DNA from: Streptomyces sp. Sge12
GTDB taxonomy: Bacteria > Actinomycetota > Actinomycetes > Streptomycetales > Streptomycetaceae
Length of the DNA: 64,000 nucleotides
Assembly: GCF_002080455.1 (NCBI RefSeq)
Contig: NZ_CP020555.1
Coordinates: forward strand, 62,001-126,000
Reading direction: 5' to 3'
Numbering within the stretch: position 1 is the stretch's first letter; every line of letters begins with the position of its first letter. The position numbers and the translations under genes are program-made. Positions 50,327-57,871 of the stretch are shown here, one piece after another. Below the pieces are notes generated by a model. It worked only from the letters and a program-made list of their open reading frames with translations, was not told where the DNA came from and searched no databases.

Positions 50327-50917
50327 TTGTCTGCCCTGCCCGTGAACCGGCTGAGCCCATCGGCCGTCACCGATCTGTCCGACCTTCTCGCCACCTGCTT
50401 CCAGCAGGACGCCCTGACCCGCTGGATGATCCCCGGCGAGCAGCGGCGCGCCGAGCTGCTGCCCGGGTTCTTCCGGGTGTTCGTGGAACTGTCCGCCGCC
50501 TTCGACGGGGTGCTCACCAGCCCGGACGGCGACGCGGTGCTGCTGTTCCTGCCGCCCGGCGCCGAGCCGGACGAGAAGGCCCTGGACGCGGCGTTCGCCG
50601 ATGTCCTGGGCGAGTACGCGGATGCGATGCGCACCATCGCGGGCCTCCAGGAGGAGGCCCATCCGCACGGCGCGCCGCACTACTACGTCTCCTTCGGGGC
50701 GGTGCGCCCCGGCCGGCAGCAGAGCGGGCTGATGTCCGCCCTGCTGGGCCGGGTGGCGGCCCGTGCGGACGCCGAGGGGGTCGGCGCCTATGTGGAGGCC
50801 AGCTCCCCCGGCGGTGAGGCCACCAGCCGGCGTGTCGGTTTCGGACTGCTGGGCACGGACATCGCGCTGCCCGGCGGAGGACCTGTACTGCGACCCATGT
50901 GGAGGGACCCCCGATGA
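50327..50917 (+). CDS. GNAT-family N-acetyltransferase
   Basis: 196 residues from TTG 50327 (GGAGG upstream). The acetyl-CoA loop is visible as SFGAVRPGRQQSGLMSALLGR. Probably acetylates the amine made by the preceding decarboxylase, or protects the host from it; acetylation of a tryptamine-like amine is a known step in some pyrroloindole pathways. Stop overlaps the next start (ATGA). Confidence 0.8.
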   Translation: MSALPVNRLSPSAVTDLSDLLATCFQQDALTRWMIPGEQRRAELLPGFFRVFVELSAAFDGVLTSPDGDAVLLFLPPGAEPDEKALDAAFADVLGEYADAMRTIAGLQEEAHPHGAPHYYVSFGAVRPGRQQSGLMSALLGRVAARADAEGVGAYVEASSPGGEATSRRVGFGLLGTDIALPGGGPVLRPMWRDPR

Positions 50918-51549
50918 GGGGAGACGATCTGATCCAGTCGTGGACCGCCGGCGAGATAGCCCGCGGTGAGGCTCCTGCGGAGCACCTCGGGCCGTTGCTC
51001 CAGGTGCTGATGTGGAGCCGGGAGTTCCTGGTCTCCAGCCATCCCGAGCTGGGGCGCACCGGTCCGGTGTGCCCGTACACGCAGCCCTCGCTGCGCAAGG
51101 AGCTGTTCCATCTGGCGGTGCCGGCGGCGGGGTGCGAGGACCTGGCCTCGGCGGTGGACTCGCTGCGTACCCGTCATGCGGTGCTGTCGCAGCGGCTGAC
51201 GCCGGAGGACCGTGAGCTGTTGACGATCCTGCTGGTGCTGCCGGGGTTCGATCCGACGGATTCGGTGGAGCTGGACGAGTTGCAGCGCAAGGCGAAGGAC
51301 GAGTTCGTGGCGGAGGGGCTGATGATCGGTCAGTTCCATCCGGTGTGCGAGGAGCCGGGCCTGTACAACGAGGCGTTCAGGCCGCTGCGCTCTCCGGTGC
51401 CGTTGCTGGCGGTGCGCAAGCTGCTGGTGTTCGATCTGCCGTTCCTGGTGGGCGACGACGCGCACATGGACCACTATTTGCAGCGTTTCGCGCCGGATCT
51501 GCCGTCGCGGATCCGTGACCAGTTGGTGAGCCGGGTGGTGGCCGTCTGA
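50914..51549 (+). CDS. Unknown protein, DUF6875-like
   Basis: 211 residues. GRTGPVCPYTQPSLRKELFHL near residue 50 recalls the CP(F/Y)xxxS pattern of DUF6875 proteins found in biosynthetic clusters; I am not certain. Later KLLVFDLPFLVGDDAHMDHYL. No signal peptide. GGAGGG before ATG 50914; translationally coupled to the GNAT. Function unknown. Confidence 0.6.
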   Translation: MRGDDLIQSWTAGEIARGEAPAEHLGPLLQVLMWSREFLVSSHPELGRTGPVCPYTQPSLRKELFHLAVPAAGCEDLASAVDSLRTRHAVLSQRLTPEDRELLTILLVLPGFDPTDSVELDELQRKAKDEFVAEGLMIGQFHPVCEEPGLYNEAFRPLRSPVPLLAVRKLLVFDLPFLVGDDAHMDHYLQRFAPDLPSRIRDQLVSRVVAV

Positions 51550-51569
51550 GGCGGCCGGTGCACGGCTGT

Positions 51570-51597
51570 GGCCCCGGTGGCGTCTGCCACCGGGGCC
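51570..51597. terminator. Convergent terminator hairpin
   Basis: Perfect 12-bp stem GGCCCCGGTGGC-GTCT-GCCACCGGGGCC between two converging operons. Confidence 0.85.
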
Positions 51598-51653
51598 TCG
51601 GTCTGTCGGGCGGTCGGTCGGGCGGTCTGTGGGGCGGGTGGGGCGGGGGCGGC

Positions 51654-52529
51654 TCAGTGCGGGGCGGTGCGCAGGCAGTCCTCGAGGAAGGTCAGGACGC
51701 GCAGGTGGTAGGCGGGGGCGGTGTGGCCGAGGCTGATGTTGTGGCCGGAGGCGGCCAGGTGGTCGACGGTGACGCTGGGGGCGGCCGTCAGGCGGGAGGT
51801 CATCGCGGTGAGGGTGGGGGCGTCCAGGTGCCACCAGGCCTCGTGTTCGGCGAAGGTGAGGCGGACGGGGATGCGGACGTGCGGGGCCAGGGCTTCGTAC
51901 TGGCCGGGCCAGCGCAGGGTTTCCGCGGACTCGCGCGGTGGTGTGGGGGCGAGCAGGGTGCGGCTGGCCCGGAAGGTGCCTTGCGGGTAGAGGTTCAGGG
52001 GGCCCCAGTTGAGTTTGGTGGCGCCGGCGCCCAGGGTGGAGGGGAAGTGCAGGGCCCGGGGGTTGTAGTGGTGGCCGACGCCGGAGGCGTCCAGGCCCAG
52101 CAGGGGGGTGCCGCCGCCGTCGGCGGCCGCGGTGTGGAGGGCGACCTTGCCGCCGTCGGAGTGGCCCAGCAGGAGGATCCCGGCGCCGATGTCGTACTCG
52201 GCGGCGTGTTCCTTGAGGGCGGCGTGGAGGGTTTCGGCCTGCTCGGCGAGGCTCTGGCCGTCGGGCAGCTGGTCGGTGGAGTCGCCGTAGCCGGGGCGGT
52301 CGACGGCCAGGACGGCGTGGCCCAGGGCGGTGGCGAGGGGGGCGAAGGAGTTCCAGTAGGCGGCGCGCATGCCGCGGCCGTGGATGGCCAGGATCGTGGA
52401 GCGGACCGGTGTGCCGTCGGGGGGCAGGCTCAGGAGGGCGGAGAGGGTGATGCCGCCCGCGTTGAGGGTGTGGGGCCGGGGGGTGGGGTGCTGGGTCGTC
52501 ACCTGTGTCGTCGTCTGTGTCGTCGTCAT
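51654..52529 (-). CDS. Alpha/beta hydrolase
   Basis: 291 residues. STILAIHGRGMRAAYWNSFAP, AVDRPGYGDS, nucleophile elbow ILLLGHSDGGKVAL (Ser) and a C-terminal ASGHNISLGHT with the catalytic His. Cytosolic. Last gene of the pyrrole/indole-type operon, its start overlapping the trpC stop (ATGA), so it likely hydrolyses a thioester, ester or amide of that pathway, perhaps releasing the product. Confidence 0.85.
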   Translation of the reverse strand: MTTTQTTTQVTTQHPTPRPHTLNAGGITLSALLSLPPDGTPVRSTILAIHGRGMRAAYWNSFAPLATALGHAVLAVDRPGYGDSTDQLPDGQSLAEQAETLHAALKEHAAEYDIGAGILLLGHSDGGKVALHTAAADGGGTPLLGLDASGVGHHYNPRALHFPSTLGAGATKLNWGPLNLYPQGTFRASRTLLAPTPPRESAETLRWPGQYEALAPHVRIPVRLTFAEHEAWWHLDAPTLTAMTSRLTAAPSVTVDHLAASGHNISLGHTAPAYHLRVLTFLEDCLRTAPH

Positions 52530-53248
52530 CGCAGGGCCAGCCCCTTCCGGGTGCCCGCCATGGCGTCCACCCAGGCCGCGGGCGATCCGGTGCGCAGCAG
52601 TGAGGTGCCCACGAGGAGGCCGCCGAAGCCGGCGTCCAGGAGTGCGGCGGCGTTCTGGGGGCTGTCGATGCCGCTGGCGCTGACGGGGCAGGCGGCGCCG
52701 GTGGCGGTGACGGCGGGCAGCAGGTCCAGGGAGCGGCCGAGGTCTCCGGCGCCGCGTTCGCGGGTCTTGATGTCCTTGTTGTTGACGGCGATGACGCAGT
52801 CCTCGGGGTGGTGGACCGAGGCGAGTTCGCTTTCCTGGGTGATCTCGACGAAGGGGGTGAGGCCGGAGAGCAGGCATTCGGTGACCAGGGTCCGCATGCT
52901 CGACGCCGGCAGCAGTGCCGCGGTGAGCAGGACTGCGGAGGCGCCGAGCTCCTTGGCGGTGCGGATCTGGTCCTTGCGGGTGATGAAGTCCTTCTGGAGG
53001 ATCGGCAGTGCGGTCAGTGCGGCCACGTCGCGCAGCAGGGCGGGTGAGCCGCCGAACCAGCGGCCCGTGACGACCGAGACGCAGGGTGCGCCCGCGCTCT
53101 CGTAGGCGGCGACGATGGCGGCGGGGGTTCTGCCGCCGAGCATGTCGTAGCCGTGGGCGTCGCGTCGTTTCACCTCCATCACCACGGGGGTCGGGGAGGT
53201 CAGGAGGGCCTCGAGAAAAGGGAAGGCGGTCCGGTTGTCCTTCGTCAT
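52526..53248 (-). CDS. trpC: Indole-3-glycerol phosphate synthase-like protein with altered active site
   Basis: 240 residues, TIM barrel. Conserved: VVMEVKRRDAHGY (Glu25, Lys27), LPILQKDFI (Lys86), TPFVEITQESEL (Glu135) and VNNKDIKT (Asn157). Changed: the canonical SESGI loop reads SASGI (Ala191 for the conserved Glu) and NNR reads NNK. It lacks the usual N-terminal helix (about 15-20 residues short of typical bacterial TrpC). Would close CdRP, or an analogue of it, to an indole-type ring. Overlaps trpF and the hydrolase by 4 bp each. A pathway-dedicated paralogue rather than the housekeeping gene. Confidence 0.85.
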   Translation of the reverse strand: MTKDNRTAFPFLEALLTSPTPVVMEVKRRDAHGYDMLGGRTPAAIVAAYESAGAPCVSVVTGRWFGGSPALLRDVAALTALPILQKDFITRKDQIRTAKELGASAVLLTAALLPASSMRTLVTECLLSGLTPFVEITQESELASVHHPEDCVIAVNNKDIKTRERGAGDLGRSLDLLPAVTATGAACPVSASGIDSPQNAAALLDAGFGGLLVGTSLLRTGSPAAWVDAMAGTRKGLALR

Positions 53249-53997
53249 CGCGACAGCTCCAGTCGGGGGTGGTCGGGGCGGGGGGTGTGGTGGGTGTGGT
53301 GGGTGTCGGTGCGCCAGGCGCGGGCCAGGGCGGCGATCTGCGGGACGCCGAAGCCGCCGGTGGTGGTGCGGGCGGCGGTGTCGACGTCGATGCCGCGGAA
53401 TCCGGGGTGGTGGACGACGTCCTCGTAGGCGGGTCGGTTGGTGGGGGTCAGGCCGCCGGCGAGGAGGAAGGGGCGGGTCAGGCGGGGCAGCAGGGCGGTG
53501 ACGCGGTCGGGGTCCAGGGCGGCGCCGGTGCTGCCGATGCGGCCGTCGCCGGTGGCGGTGTCGAGGAGGAAGAGGTCGGTGCCGGCCCGGTCGTAGGCGC
53601 CGATCAGGGGGCGTTCCACGCAGCCGCCGTTCTCCTGGACGTGCAGCACCTTGACGATGCCGACGTCGGCGGGGAGTGCCTGGCGCAGGGCCCGGACGAG
53701 GGCGGGGGGCTGGTAGGCGTGGAGTTGGATCCAGCCGATGCCGGTGTGCGCCGCGATCGCGGCGAGTTCACCGGCGTCGGACAGGAACGTCACCAGGACC
53801 GGCAGGAGGCCGGTGGAGCGGGCCGCCGCCGCGAGGGCGGCGAGCCCGTTCCGGTCCAGTTCGCTGGGGCCGCCGGGTACGCCGTGCCAGAGGCCGACGC
53901 AGTCGGCCCCGGCGGCCGCCGCGGCCTCGATGTCCTGCGGGGTGGTGGCTCCGCAGACCTTCAGCAGGGTCCGGGACAGGGGGCGGGTGGTGCTCAC
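53245..53997 (-). CDS. trpF: Phosphoribosylanthranilate isomerase-like protein
   Basis: 250 residues, small TIM barrel. LLKVCGATTPQDIEAAAAAG holds the catalytic Cys; FLLDTATGDGRIGSTG has the catalytic Asp and phosphate loop; LLAGGLTPTN is the second phosphate-binding strand. Performs the Amadori rearrangement between TrpD and TrpC. The C-terminal 20 residues are His/Thr-rich and non-conserved. Streptomyces normally uses PriA for this step in both His and Trp pathways and has no TrpF, so a TrpF in this operon points to a dedicated route. GTG 53997 overlaps the dehydrogenase stop. Confidence 0.85.
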   Translation of the reverse strand: MSTTRPLSRTLLKVCGATTPQDIEAAAAAGADCVGLWHGVPGGPSELDRNGLAALAAAARSTGLLPVLVTFLSDAGELAAIAAHTGIGWIQLHAYQPPALVRALRQALPADVGIVKVLHVQENGGCVERPLIGAYDRAGTDLFLLDTATGDGRIGSTGAALDPDRVTALLPRLTRPFLLAGGLTPTNRPAYEDVVHHPGFRGIDVDTAARTTTGGFGVPQIAALARAWRTDTHHTHHTPRPDHPRLELSR

Positions 53998-55139
53998 TTG
54001 CCCAGTCCCAGCATCGAGGCGATGCGGTTGTACTGGATTTCGTTGGTGCCGGAGTAGATCGTGCCGCCGACCGCGTTGCGCACGTCCTGCTCCAGGCCGA
54101 ACTCGGCCATGTAGCCGTGGCCGCCGAAGATCTGTACGGCGGTGAGGCTGGTGGCGAGGTTGGACTCGCTGGTGACGATTTTGGAGATGGCGAGGTCGGT
54201 GGTGACGTTCTCGCCGGCCTCCAGTTTTTCGCCGGTGTCGTAGAGCCACTTGCGGGCGGTCTCCAGCTGGATCTTCGTGTCGACGATCTTGTTGGCGATC
54301 GTCTGGTACGAACCGATCGCCTTTCCGAACGACTTGCGTGTCCTGGCGTATTCGACGCAGCGTTCCAGCCGGTGCTGCATCTCCCCCACGTTGACGATGA
54401 AGGAGAAGAGGATTTCCCGTTTCATCACGTGGTCCAGGACCAGGAAGCCTCCTCCGACGCGGCCGAGGACCGCGGTTTTCGGTACCCGTACGTCGTCGAA
54501 GAACAGCTCGCTGAGCGGTGAGGTGCGCAGGCCCATCTTCTTGATGGGTTTGCCGGCGCTCAGGCCGGGGGTGTTGCGGTCGACGAGGAAGGCGGTGGTG
54601 CCGAGCGGGCCGCCGTCCGGGTGGGTGCGGGCGTAGACGACGATCACGTCGGCGATGGGGCCGTTGCTGACGAAGACCTTGCTGCCGTTGATGACGAAGT
54701 CGTCGCCGTCGCGTACGGCCCTGGTGGCCATGGCCATGGCGTCGGAGCCGCCTTCGGCCTCGGTGATGGCGTGGGCGCCGATCGCCTCGCCCGAGCAGAT
54801 GCGGTGCAGGTAGCGGTCCTTCTGCTCGGTGGTGCCGAAGTGCTGGAGGGGGATGCCGGTGGAGCAGATGGAGGTGGTGATGCAGAAGCTGAGGCCCGCG
54901 TCGCGGTTGTACTCGCCGAGGCCCTCCAGTACGTACATGGTGGTCAGGAGTGACTGTCCGAGGCCTCCGTGGTCCTCGTCGAAGGGCAGTGAGAGGATGC
55001 CGGTCTTCTGGACGAGCTTCCACTTGTCCTCGGAGAAGGCGGACTGCTCGTCGAGTTCGATGTGGTCTGCGCTGAGTGCGTCTCCCCACCGCTCCAGGCC
55101 GTCGCGCAGTTCTGCCTGGTCGGCGTTCCAACGGATCAC
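53994..55139 (-). CDS. Acyl-CoA dehydrogenase-fold flavoprotein, probable prolyl-PCP oxidase
   Basis: 381 residues. FAD-binding AHAITEAEGGSDAMAM, FVSNGPIADVIVV, and C-terminal QIFGGHGYMAEFGLEQD with GGTIYSGTNEIQ. In an operon with a prolyl-AMP-ligase-like enzyme and a small PCP it most likely oxidises prolyl-S-PCP to pyrrolyl-2-carboxyl-S-PCP, as RedW, PigA or CloN3 do. Alternative: dehydrogenation of another carrier-bound or CoA acyl group. GTG 55139 with AAAGGGG upstream. Confidence 0.8.
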   Translation of the reverse strand: MIRWNADQAELRDGLERWGDALSADHIELDEQSAFSEDKWKLVQKTGILSLPFDEDHGGLGQSLLTTMYVLEGLGEYNRDAGLSFCITTSICSTGIPLQHFGTTEQKDRYLHRICSGEAIGAHAITEAEGGSDAMAMATRAVRDGDDFVINGSKVFVSNGPIADVIVVYARTHPDGGPLGTTAFLVDRNTPGLSAGKPIKKMGLRTSPLSELFFDDVRVPKTAVLGRVGGGFLVLDHVMKREILFSFIVNVGEMQHRLERCVEYARTRKSFGKAIGSYQTIANKIVDTKIQLETARKWLYDTGEKLEAGENVTTDLAISKIVTSESNLATSLTAVQIFGGHGYMAEFGLEQDVRNAVGGTIYSGTNEIQYNRIASMLGLGK

Positions 55140-55191
55140 GAGGGACCCCTTTGATTCGGTGATGGTGAGGATGGGTGCTGCATCGGGTGCC

Positions 55192-55566
55192 TCAGTAGGC
55201 GGAGGAGCTGTGGGCGTCTAGGCTGTGGACCTCGTCGCCGCGCAGGGCGGGTGAGAAGACGCAGACCAGGCGCAGGTCCTCGTGCGGGCTGGCGACGAGG
55301 TAGTGGGCGTCGTGCTGGTCGAGTGCGTACATGCGGCCCGGGACGATCTCGTGGGAGGTGCCGTCGAGTTCGATGACCTCGCCGGAGCCCTCGATGCAGT
55401 AGCAGGCCTCGAGGTGGTTGACGTACTCCAGGCGGGACTTGGTGCCGGCCAGGACGGTGGTGTCGGTGAGCGAGTAGCCCAGGCCGTCCTCGGCGAGGAG
55501 GAAGCGGCGGCTGAGGCCGTTGCCCCACTCGACGGTCTTCACGGACTCGATGTCGCGAACGATCAT
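55192..55566 (-). CDS. Orphan ectoine-synthase-like (EctC) cupin cyclase
   Basis: 124 residues. Strong EctC pattern: MIVRDIESVKTVEW, NHLEACYCIEGSGEV, GRMYALDQHDAHYL and LVCVFSPALRGDEVH. The iron-binding Glu (in HLEACYC), Tyr (in RMYALD) and His (in HDAHYL) known from EctC are all kept. EctC removes water to cyclise N-acetyl-diaminobutyrate to ectoine. There are no ectA, ectB or ectD genes here, so this copy probably performs a different ring-closing dehydration within the operon. AGGAG before ATG 55566; 52 bp upstream of the dehydrogenase. Confidence 0.85.
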   Translation of the reverse strand: MIVRDIESVKTVEWGNGLSRRFLLAEDGLGYSLTDTTVLAGTKSRLEYVNHLEACYCIEGSGEVIELDGTSHEIVPGRMYALDQHDAHYLVASPHEDLRLVCVFSPALRGDEVHSLDAHSSSAY

Positions 55567-55636
55567 GGCAGTCTCCTGGTGTGAGGGTGGTGCACGGGAT
55601 GGTTCGGATGAGGGGTGGAGATCGTGTTCCCGCCGG

Positions 55637-56518
55637 TCAGGCGGTTCGGTGCGGTGGTTCGGGCAGGATCTGCCGGACGAAGGTGCGGAAGGCGGCGACC
55701 GTGTCGGTGCCGGTTTCCAGGGCTCGTTCGACGGCGGCGACCGCGGCGGAGCCGATGATCGCGGCGTCGGCGCCGGCGGCGCCGACGGCCTGGACGTCCT
55801 GCCGTGTGCTGACCCCGAAGCCGACGGCGATCGGGGACGTGGTGTGGGCCCGTAGGGCGGTGACCGTTTGGGCCAGTGCGGCGTGGCCGGTGGCGGGTGC
55901 GGTTCCGCTGCGTCCGTAGTGGGCGACGAGGTAGAGGTAGGCGGAGGCCTGTGCGGCGGCCTGGGCCTGGGTGGCGGGCGGGCTTTGGGTGTAGCAGGTG
56001 GTGACGACGGGCAGGCCGGCGGCGGCGGCTGTTTCCAGGTGGGTGGTGCGCAGCCGTGGGGGCAGGGCGTGCAGGAGGAGTCCGTCGGCGCCGGCGGCGG
56101 CGATCTCGCGGGTGGTGGTGGCCAGGTCCCGGTGTTTGAGGGAGTGGCTCCAGTCGGCGAGCAGGGCGATGCGCAGGTGCTTCAGGTGGGGCCGTACGTC
56201 GGCGATGAAGGCGAGTACGTCGTCCAGGTCGGCTCCGCCGGCTTGCAGTGCCCGGCGGGCGGAGCGGCGGATGACGGGGCCGTCGGTGACCGAGTCGGGG
56301 AAGGGGACGGCCAGTTCGAGGCAGGCCACGCCCTCTTCGTCGAGCATGAGGACCAGGTCGCGCAGGACGGGCAGGGGCGGGTCGCCGGCGTTGAGGAAGA
56401 GGGCGAGTGCGGGGGGTCCGTCGGGGGTGCGGCGGGTGAAGAAGGGGGCGGGGGCCGGTGTGGTGGTCGGGGCGGTGTCCGTCCCCGCCGTGGGGGCCGG
56501 CGCTGTGGGGCTAGGCAC
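55637..56518 (-). CDS. trpA: Tryptophan synthase alpha-like indole-3-glycerol-phosphate lyase
   Basis: 293 residues, TIM barrel after a 28-residue Pro/Thr/Ala extension. Catalytic residues present: Glu68 in CLELAVPFPDS and Asp79 in VTDGPVI. Substrate loop LVAHYGRSGTAP differs from the usual YLLSRxGVTG. Would split indoleglycerol phosphate (or an analogue) into indole and glyceraldehyde phosphate. No trpB partner is encoded, so free indole release, as in plant BX1-type enzymes, is expected. GTG 56518 overlaps the trpD stop by 8 bp. Confidence 0.85.
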   Translation of the reverse strand: MPSPTAPAPTAGTDTAPTTTPAPAPFFTRRTPDGPPALALFLNAGDPPLPVLRDLVLMLDEEGVACLELAVPFPDSVTDGPVIRRSARRALQAGGADLDDVLAFIADVRPHLKHLRIALLADWSHSLKHRDLATTTREIAAAGADGLLLHALPPRLRTTHLETAAAAGLPVVTTCYTQSPPATQAQAAAQASAYLYLVAHYGRSGTAPATGHAALAQTVTALRAHTTSPIAVGFGVSTRQDVQAVGAAGADAAIIGSAAVAAVERALETGTDTVAAFRTFVRQILPEPPHRTA

Positions 56519-57560
56519 CGGTCACCGCCAGGGTGCGGGTGGGGGCCGGGGCGGTGGCGAGGCGTTGTGCGAGGGCGTGGGCGGCGCCGGAGCGGATGGC
56601 GTCCTCGGCGACGGAGACGGCCGAGAGCCAGTCGCGGCGGGTGCCGGAGGCCACGACCAGGGCGGCGGCGCCGAGGCAGACGGTGCGGGTGGCGACGCGG
56701 CCGGCGTCGCCGGCCAGGACGGTGAGGAAGTGGGCGACGGCGGCGGTGGGGTCGGTGGCCGGCCGCAGGTCGGCGAAGGAGCCGTCGCCGGGGGTGAGTT
56801 CGCCGGGTCGGATGATGCGGGTCAGGGAGTTCTCGCCGTGGATGGTGTTGGTGGCGAAGGGCAGGAGTTCGTCCGCGCCGGTGTCGTTGGAGGTGAGCCA
56901 GATGCGGCGGGTGGTGGTGGTCCGGGCGAGGTGGCGCAGGGTGTCGAGGGGGGCGGCCGCCGAGACTCCGGTGACCTGGGCGGTCACCGGGAGGTCGGCG
57001 AGGAAGGGGCCCAGGGCGTTCAGGAACCGGCCGAAGGGTTTCATGCTGTGGGGGGCCACGGTCCGTGCCAGCCGGGTCAGTTGGGTGGGGTAGACGAACG
57101 GGCCGGCGAAGGCGATGCCGTGGGTGGCGAGGGTGTCCTCGGTCTGGGCGTGGGAGGAGGTGAGACGGACGCCGAGCCGCTCCAGCAGGTCGACGGAGCC
57201 CAGTGAGCTGGTGTAGGCGCGGGAGCCGGTTTTGACGACCTTGACTCCGGCTGCGGCGGCGACGAAGGCCGAGGCGGTGGAGATGTTGAAGGTCCTGGGG
57301 CCGCCGCCGGTGCCGACGACGTTCACGGTGCCTTCCCAGGCGGTGGTCGTCGCGGGGGCTGCCGGGCGGCGCTCGGCGAGCGAGTCCAGCAGGTGGCGCA
57401 GGGTCTGGTGGTCGGGGAGCCGGCTGGTCAGGGAGGCCAGCAGGGCGACGACCTGGGCCTGGTCCAGGCCGCCGTCGCCGAGCTGGTCCCACCAGGACCG
57501 CCAGGTCTCGCGGCCGACCGGGGCTCGCTGTTCCAGCAGGCCGGTGAGTGCGTCGTGCAC
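56511..57560 (-). CDS. trpD: Anthranilate phosphoribosyltransferase-like protein with changed acceptor site
   Basis: 349 residues. PRPP-binding loop VVGTGGGPRTFNIST (canonical GTGGD has Gly for Asp) and metal-binding Asp-Glu in NDTGADELLPF are recognisable. Acceptor-site elements differ: the canonical KHGNR is KTGSR (111-114), and the segment that normally carries the anthranilate-contacting Arg (xVRKELGxRT) is shortened to MKPFGRFLNALGPF. The fold and PRPP chemistry are probably kept, but the amine acceptor may not be anthranilate. GTG 57560 with GGAG upstream. Confidence 0.82.
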   Translation of the reverse strand: MHDALTGLLEQRAPVGRETWRSWWDQLGDGGLDQAQVVALLASLTSRLPDHQTLRHLLDSLAERRPAAPATTTAWEGTVNVVGTGGGPRTFNISTASAFVAAAAGVKVVKTGSRAYTSSLGSVDLLERLGVRLTSSHAQTEDTLATHGIAFAGPFVYPTQLTRLARTVAPHSMKPFGRFLNALGPFLADLPVTAQVTGVSAAAPLDTLRHLARTTTTRRIWLTSNDTGADELLPFATNTIHGENSLTRIIRPGELTPGDGSFADLRPATDPTAAVAHFLTVLAGDAGRVATRTVCLGAAALVVASGTRRDWLSAVSVAEDAIRSGAAHALAQRLATAPAPTRTLAVTGA

Positions 57561-57613
57561 GGTCGGTCTCCGTCTCGTCTGCGTCGGGTCGGGGTCGGTC
57601 GGTGGTGGGCGGG

Positions 57614-57871
57614 TCAGGCGGCCGCGGTGCGCCGGGAGGCGGTGATGAAGGTGTCGATGGCCTCGACGCTGCGGAAGTTGTTGGGGTCCAGGTCGGCGTC
57701 GCCGATGGCGAGTTCGAAGCGGTCCTCGACCCAGGCGATGAGCTTGAGGACGCCCAGGCTGTCGATGACCCCGTCGTTGAGGAGGTCGTGGTCGGTGGCG
57801 AGTTCGGCGGGGGTGGTGCCCGGGAGGAACTCGGTGATGACGAAGTTCTTGATGGTGTCGATGTTGCTCAT
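57614..57871 (-). CDS. Peptidyl/acyl carrier protein
   Basis: 85 residues. GVIDSLGVLKLIAWVEDRFEL contains the phosphopantetheine Ser in DSL. Acidic, discrete, like the prolyl carrier proteins RedO, PltL or CloN5. Start overlaps the ligase stop (ATGA). Should carry the proline/pyrrole thioester made by the upstream ligase and the acyl-CoA dehydrogenase-like enzyme. Confidence 0.9.
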   Translation of the reverse strand: MSNIDTIKNFVITEFLPGTTPAELATDHDLLNDGVIDSLGVLKLIAWVEDRFELAIGDADLDPNNFRSVEAIDTFITASRRTAAA

